Assembly: GCA_020718965.1 (NCBI GenBank)
Contig: DYRE01000073.1
Span: 1 to 9,143 of the forward strand
Length of the DNA: 9,143 nt
Origin: Desulfomonile tiedjei
GTDB taxonomy: Bacteria; Desulfobacterota; Desulfomonilia; Desulfomonilales; Desulfomonilaceae
Direction: 5' to 3'
A program made the translations under genes and the position numbers. Numbering within the stretch: the first letter of the stretch is position 1; each line of letters begins with the position of its first letter. Shown piece by piece: positions 6,490 to 9,143 of this stretch. A model generated the notes under the pieces. That model was not told the origin of the DNA. It saw nothing but the letters and a program-made list of their open reading frames with translations, and ran no database searches.

Positions 6490-7249
6490 ATGACCCCATG
6501 TCATTCCGGATATTTTTAAAGATCTCCTCCAGCCGTTTCCTGGACAATAGCAGTTCGTGCGGCTTTAGTTCCAGTGTAATGGTATTGTCGTACCCTGACA
6601 GTAGCAGTGCCCTGATTATTCCTTTAAAGTCTACAATACCATCTCCGATTGGTAAATGCAGGTCATCTTTTACGCCGGAACCACCTACATTGTCGTGAGC
6701 GTGAACGTGATGAATTCTGCTTCCCAGGCGCGATATTATCTCAAACGACCTATTTTTTTCGGTTAACAACTGCCCGTGACCAACGTCTAGAGTGATGGAA
6801 CCTTCCGGGATTTGCTCAAGCGCGAATTCCAGATCCGAAGCGGATTCAGAAAGATTTTCAAGACTCAGAACAATTTGTTTTTCTGCGGCATAGTAGAACA
6901 TCTCTTTTAGCAGCGCCCTTTTTTCGACGATCTGGGGGGCGCTGACATATCGGGAATCCATCCACAGGTGCACAGTCAGAAAGGATGTCCCAAGTAGAGC
7001 CGCTGAATCGATTGTCTCTCTCAGCGAAGGACCATAGTTTTGGAGAAGGTTTGTTAGACTGTTCGGGTCTCCTTCATGTGGACCGTGAGCTATCAACCAG
7101 AAATCTGGTTCTATAAAAGTCCCTGTATCAGTATCCCGCCAATACTCTCGAGCTTCCTTATCTTTAAGAACCACTTCCCCGAAGTTGAATCCCGCCTCCT
7201 TCAGAAACACCAAGTCGTCAACTGCCCTGACGTGTCCTCCAAAAAACAT
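6488..7249 (-). CDS. TIM-barrel sugar phosphate isomerase/epimerase (AP endonuclease 2 superfamily)
   Basis: 253 residues, a usual length for single-domain xylose-isomerase-like TIM-barrel proteins. Likely metal and active-site residues occur in family order: AHGPH (His55, His58), TVHLW (His94), SLENLSE (Glu131), TLDVGHG (Asp155, His158), HHVHAHDN (His181, His183, His185), DDLHLPIGDG (His198, Asp203) and TLELK (Glu227). This set matches both the sugar isomerase/epimerase and endonuclease IV branches. The LPIGDGIVDF segment is common in the isomerase-like group, which I prefer. The substrate cannot be deduced. ATG 7249 is preceded by AGGAGG (7261-7266) with an 11-base gap, slightly long. It follows ahbC by 80 bases. 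A stem-loop sits at its stop, and the DUF151 gene comes next. No link to heme synthesis is known to me. Confidence 0.87.
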   Translation of the reverse strand: MFFGGHVRAVDDLVFLKEAGFNFGEVVLKDKEAREYWRDTDTGTFIEPDFWLIAHGPHEGDPNSLTNLLQNYGPSLRETIDSAALLGTSFLTVHLWMDSRYVSAPQIVEKRALLKEMFYYAAEKQIVLSLENLSESASDLEFALEQIPEGSITLDVGHGQLLTEKNRSFEIISRLGSRIHHVHAHDNVGGSGVKDDLHLPIGDGIVDFKGIIRALLLSGYDNTITLELKPHELLLSRKRLEEIFKNIRNDMGS

Positions 7250-7329
7250 TTGCCGGAATCCCTCCTACGCGTGCGATCGTAAGGCCACTGACTGTCGGGC
7301 GACAATTGCCCCAATACGCTTGAAGCCGT

Positions 7330-8514
7330 TCAAACGGAAGATATTTCTTTGTCAGTCAGGTAGCAGGCGGGATCAGGAGCCCAAATGTCACCGTAAGCCG
7401 CTTCCGCCCTGACTCTGAAGTTTCCTCCGCAGATATCCAGCCATTGGCAGGAAGCGCAACGGCCAGTAACAAAATTCTTCTTGTTTTTGAGCTTTTGAAG
7501 GAATTCGTCATCTGGGTCTGTCCAGATATCACTGAACGGCCTATCCAGGATATTTCCAAAACTAAGATGTCTCCAGAACTGGTCCGCATGAACCGCACCG
7601 TCCCAAGACACGCATCCAATTCCTCTACCAGAGTTGTTTCCTTCATTCATTTTGAGAAGCTCGATCACCTGTTGCGCCCTTGCGGGGTTTTCCTTCAGGA
7701 GTCTCAGATAGATGTAGGGGCCATCCGCATGGTTGTCCACAGTTAATGTTTCGACAGCAAGCCCTTTTTGGTGAAGGTCCAAAGTCCTATCCATTATGAG
7801 ATCTACCACTTTTCTTGTTTGGTGGTGGTCCAGATCTTCATTCATGAGGTCTGCTCCCCTCCCTGCGTAAACCAGATGGTAGAAACAAATTCGCGGTATT
7901 TTCTGCTCTTCCACCAAATCAAATATCCCATCAATTTCCTGGAAGTTTCTTTTATTAATAGTGAATCTTAACCCTACCTTCAGCCCTGCTGATTTACAAT
8001 GTTCAATTGCTCTCATTGCTTTTTCGAAAGTCCCTTTGACTCCCCTGAAAGAATCGTGAACCTCTTTAAGGCCGTCAAGACTTATTCCCACATAAGACAG
8101 ACCGATGTCTTTGAGAGCCAAGGACATTTCCCTGTCTATCAAAGTTCCATTTGTCGACAATACTGCCCGCATGCCTAATTTTGTAGCATGCCGGATCAGT
8201 GTGAGGATGTCGGGTCTTATTAGAGGCTCTCCACCGGAAAACAATATAACTGGGGATCCAAAGGACGCCAGGTCATCAAGGAGTTTCAATCCCTGATCAG
8301 TTGATAATTCTCGCTCGTAAGATTTGTCCTCTGACCGTGAGTAACAATGCACGCACTTGAGATTGCATCTCTGGGTTACGTTCCACACAACCACAGGTTT
8401 TTTGTCCATAGAAAATTGAAGCAGATGAGAAGGCAGATCTTTGGACATTCTTCCGTACCGCAATGGATCAGACGCTTCTACTGCGCCACAATATAGTTTT
8501 GATACACCAATCAT
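7330..8514 (-). CDS. ahbC: AhbC-type radical SAM enzyme, 12,18-didecarboxysiroheme deacetylase
   Basis: 394 residues from ATG 8514, with AGGAG seven bases upstream. The N-terminus MIGVSKLYCG and LRYGR match my memory of AhbC proteins from sulfate reducers. The radical SAM cluster motif is CNLKCVHC (Cys50, 54, 57), followed by FSGGEP and STNGT. A SPASM-like C-terminal region has cysteines at about 301, 353, 356, 362 and 384 (CASC, DICGGNFR, DPACYL) for a second Fe-S cluster. AhbC converts two acetate side chains of 12,18-didecarboxysiroheme to methyl groups, giving Fe-coproporphyrin III in the anaerobic siroheme-dependent heme route. NirJ (heme d1) and AhbD (heme synthase) are related, but the DNHADGPY and DQFWRH stretches fit AhbC best. 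None of ahbA, ahbB or ahbD is visible in the window. A promoter overlaps the codons of a possible 24-residue extension to 8586, which argues against that longer form. Confidence 0.87.
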   Translation of the reverse strand: MIGVSKLYCGAVEASDPLRYGRMSKDLPSHLLQFSMDKKPVVVWNVTQRCNLKCVHCYSRSEDKSYERELSTDQGLKLLDDLASFGSPVILFSGGEPLIRPDILTLIRHATKLGMRAVLSTNGTLIDREMSLALKDIGLSYVGISLDGLKEVHDSFRGVKGTFEKAMRAIEHCKSAGLKVGLRFTINKRNFQEIDGIFDLVEEQKIPRICFYHLVYAGRGADLMNEDLDHHQTRKVVDLIMDRTLDLHQKGLAVETLTVDNHADGPYIYLRLLKENPARAQQVIELLKMNEGNNSGRGIGCVSWDGAVHADQFWRHLSFGNILDRPFSDIWTDPDDEFLQKLKNKKNFVTGRCASCQWLDICGGNFRVRAEAAYGDIWAPDPACYLTDKEISSV

Positions 8515-8521
8515 TAAACGA

Positions 8522-8526
8522 CTCCT
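8522..8526 (-). promoter_or_regulatory. Ribosome binding site of ahbC
   Basis: AGGAG on the minus strand, seven bases before ATG 8514, fixes this start over the upstream in-frame one and agrees with the conserved MIG start of the family. Confidence 0.7.
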
Positions 8527-8557
8527 GAAAAAATCTACCCCGATAGTAAACAGTAAT

Positions 8558-8586
8558 AGTATAGGTTGCAACTCGGGAATTGTCAC
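8558..8586 (-). promoter_or_regulatory. Sigma70-type promoter of ahbC
   Basis: The minus strand reads GTGACA (8586-8581), a 17-base spacer, then TATACT (8563-8558). Each box matches the consensus at five of six positions. A transcript would begin near 8551, about 37 bases before ATG 8514. The promoter lies in the 93-base gap after the Nudix gene, so ahbC can be expressed independently of the genes upstream. Confidence 0.65.
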
Positions 8587-8607
8587 AACAGTCCAACGTA
8601 TGCGCTC

Positions 8608-9063
8608 TCACGATGTTTGTGAGGTATGTCTTTCCGCTTTTAGGAAGTCATCAAGAATTTTACTATGGTCGAAAGCCAACTCAGATGGAAATTTCCCTTT
8701 CTCGAATACCCCGATTTGAGCCGCATCGTCTCCAGCGCGTGGAATTCCAGTTCCGATAGCGACAAATACCGTGGAAATGGTATGAAATCTTGGGTCACGA
8801 TTTGGAGCCGAATATACTGATAACAACTTGAGATCAGATATGTTGAGAGATGTTTCTTCTTTCGCCTCTCTCTCCGCCGCGTTTTCCGCGGATTCACCGT
8901 AATCAATGAATCCTCCAGGTAGGGCCCATCCATAAGGGGGATTTTTCCTTTTGATAAGAACAATGCCTCCCTGAATCTTGATGATTATGTCCACAGTCGG
9001 CAGAGGATTCTTGTAAACGGATATAATGGAGCCACAATCGGGACAGACCAGTTGATTTCTCAT
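8608..9063 (-). CDS. Nudix hydrolase, ADP-ribose pyrophosphatase-like, with zinc-ribbon-like N-terminus
   Basis: 151 residues. ATG 9063 has GGAGG nine bases upstream. The N-terminus holds CPDCGS (Cys7, Cys10), half of a zinc ribbon with no second Cys pair in this protein. The Nudix box runs from Gly51: G-x5-E57-x7-R65-E66-A-K-E69-E70-T-S72-L, so all acidic metal ligands and the Arg are present. The usual Gly near the end of the box is Ser72. Downstream, YSAPNRDPRFHTIS (84-97) resembles the YSxPxRDPRGHxxS stretch of ADP-ribose-pyrophosphatase-like Nudix proteins, with Pro87 fifteen residues after the box, a position typical of that group. The enzyme would split a nucleoside diphosphate linked to another group in the cytoplasm; the real substrate is unknown. 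The start overlaps the stop of an upstream reading frame (ATGA), suggesting an operon entering from outside the window. Confidence 0.92.
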   Translation of the reverse strand: MRNQLVCPDCGSIISVYKNPLPTVDIIIKIQGGIVLIKRKNPPYGWALPGGFIDYGESAENAAEREAKEETSLNISDLKLLSVYSAPNRDPRFHTISTVFVAIGTGIPRAGDDAAQIGVFEKGKFPSELAFDHSKILDDFLKAERHTSQTS

Positions 9064-9143
9064 ACGTCACATCCTCCGGGGGGCGCAAGTTTAGAAACAT
9101 TTTTCAGAATTATCCTAACGGACATTGCTGAATCCGTAGACAG
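9060..9143 (-). CDS. Probable 3' end of an upstream gene, unidentified
   Basis: One frame is open for 27 codons from the window edge (9143) to TGA at 9062-9060. It ends in KLAPPGGCDV and overlaps the Nudix ATG by ATGA, the classic layout of coupled operon genes. The GGAGG ribosome binding site of the Nudix gene would lie inside it. The piece is too short to assign to a family, and a 27-codon open frame can arise by chance. The overlap is the main support. Confidence 0.4.
   Translation of the reverse strand: MSTDSAMSVRIILKNVSKLAPPGGCDV

Noticed and set aside
6439..6504. 22-residue extension of the DUF151 protein
   Set aside because: It overlaps the previous gene and the stem-loop, while GAGG at a good distance supports 6438.
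7326..7337. Palindrome CCGTTTGAACGG (minus strand) at the ahbC stop as a terminator
   Set aside because: The stem is only five pairs with a two-base loop, and no T tract follows.
8515..8586. 24-residue N-terminal extension of AhbC starting at 8586
   Set aside because: It would be encoded by the promoter and leader; the AhbC start at 8514 has a good ribosome binding site and matches the family N-terminus.
1..9143. CRISPR array, insertion sequence, tRNA or phage genes
   Set aside because: I found no regularly spaced repeats, transposase motifs, terminal repeats or cloverleaf sequence; genes are compact and co-oriented as in normal chromosome.

Overview
The window looks like ordinary chromosome from an anaerobic deltaproteobacterium (Desulfobacterota, of sulfate-reducing or syntrophic type). 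This is inferred from three things: a radical SAM protein that closely matches AhbC of the siroheme-to-heme pathway, an NtrC-type two-component pair, and the general character of the proteins. Base composition is moderate and even. I see no mobile element, CRISPR array, phage gene, tRNA or rRNA. Every supported gene is on the minus strand, so transcription runs from position 9143 towards position 1.

In transcription order: (a) 9143-9060 is the probable 3' end of an unidentified gene that overlaps the next start by ATGA. (b) 9063-8608 is a Nudix hydrolase with a zinc-ribbon-like N-terminus. (c) 8514-7330 is ahbC, preceded by its own good sigma70-type promoter (8558-8586). (d) 7249-6488 is a TIM-barrel sugar isomerase/endonuclease-IV-like enzyme, followed by a GC-rich stem-loop at its stop codon. 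(e) 6438-5905 is a DUF151/bifunctional-nuclease-family protein. (f) 5761-4307 and 4283-2919 are a membrane histidine kinase and a sigma54-activating response regulator, 23 bases apart. (g) 2803-1805 is a secreted L,D-transpeptidase-family protein with a tyrosine-rich N-terminal region and a near-consensus promoter (2866-2894). (h) 1732-1262 is a small secreted protein, possibly a lipoprotein, overlapping by TTGA the TTG start of (i) 1265-534, an exported DUF3108-family protein. (j) 482-1 is the N-terminal part of a class II tRNA nucleotidyltransferase/poly(A) polymerase, cut by the window edge.

Functionally there is a cell-envelope block (i, h, g), a signalling pair whose targets are not identified (f), and a metabolic block around alternative heme synthesis (d, c, b). 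The link between the two-component pair and the adjacent envelope genes is only positional. The L,D-transpeptidase gene has a sigma70-like promoter, not a sigma54 one, although an inverted repeat overlies it.

I found no clear new system. The points most worth a second look are the divergent catalytic motif and tyrosine-rich region of the L,D-transpeptidase, the inverted repeats over its promoter and upstream of the kinase, and the stem-loop between the isomerase and DUF151 genes.
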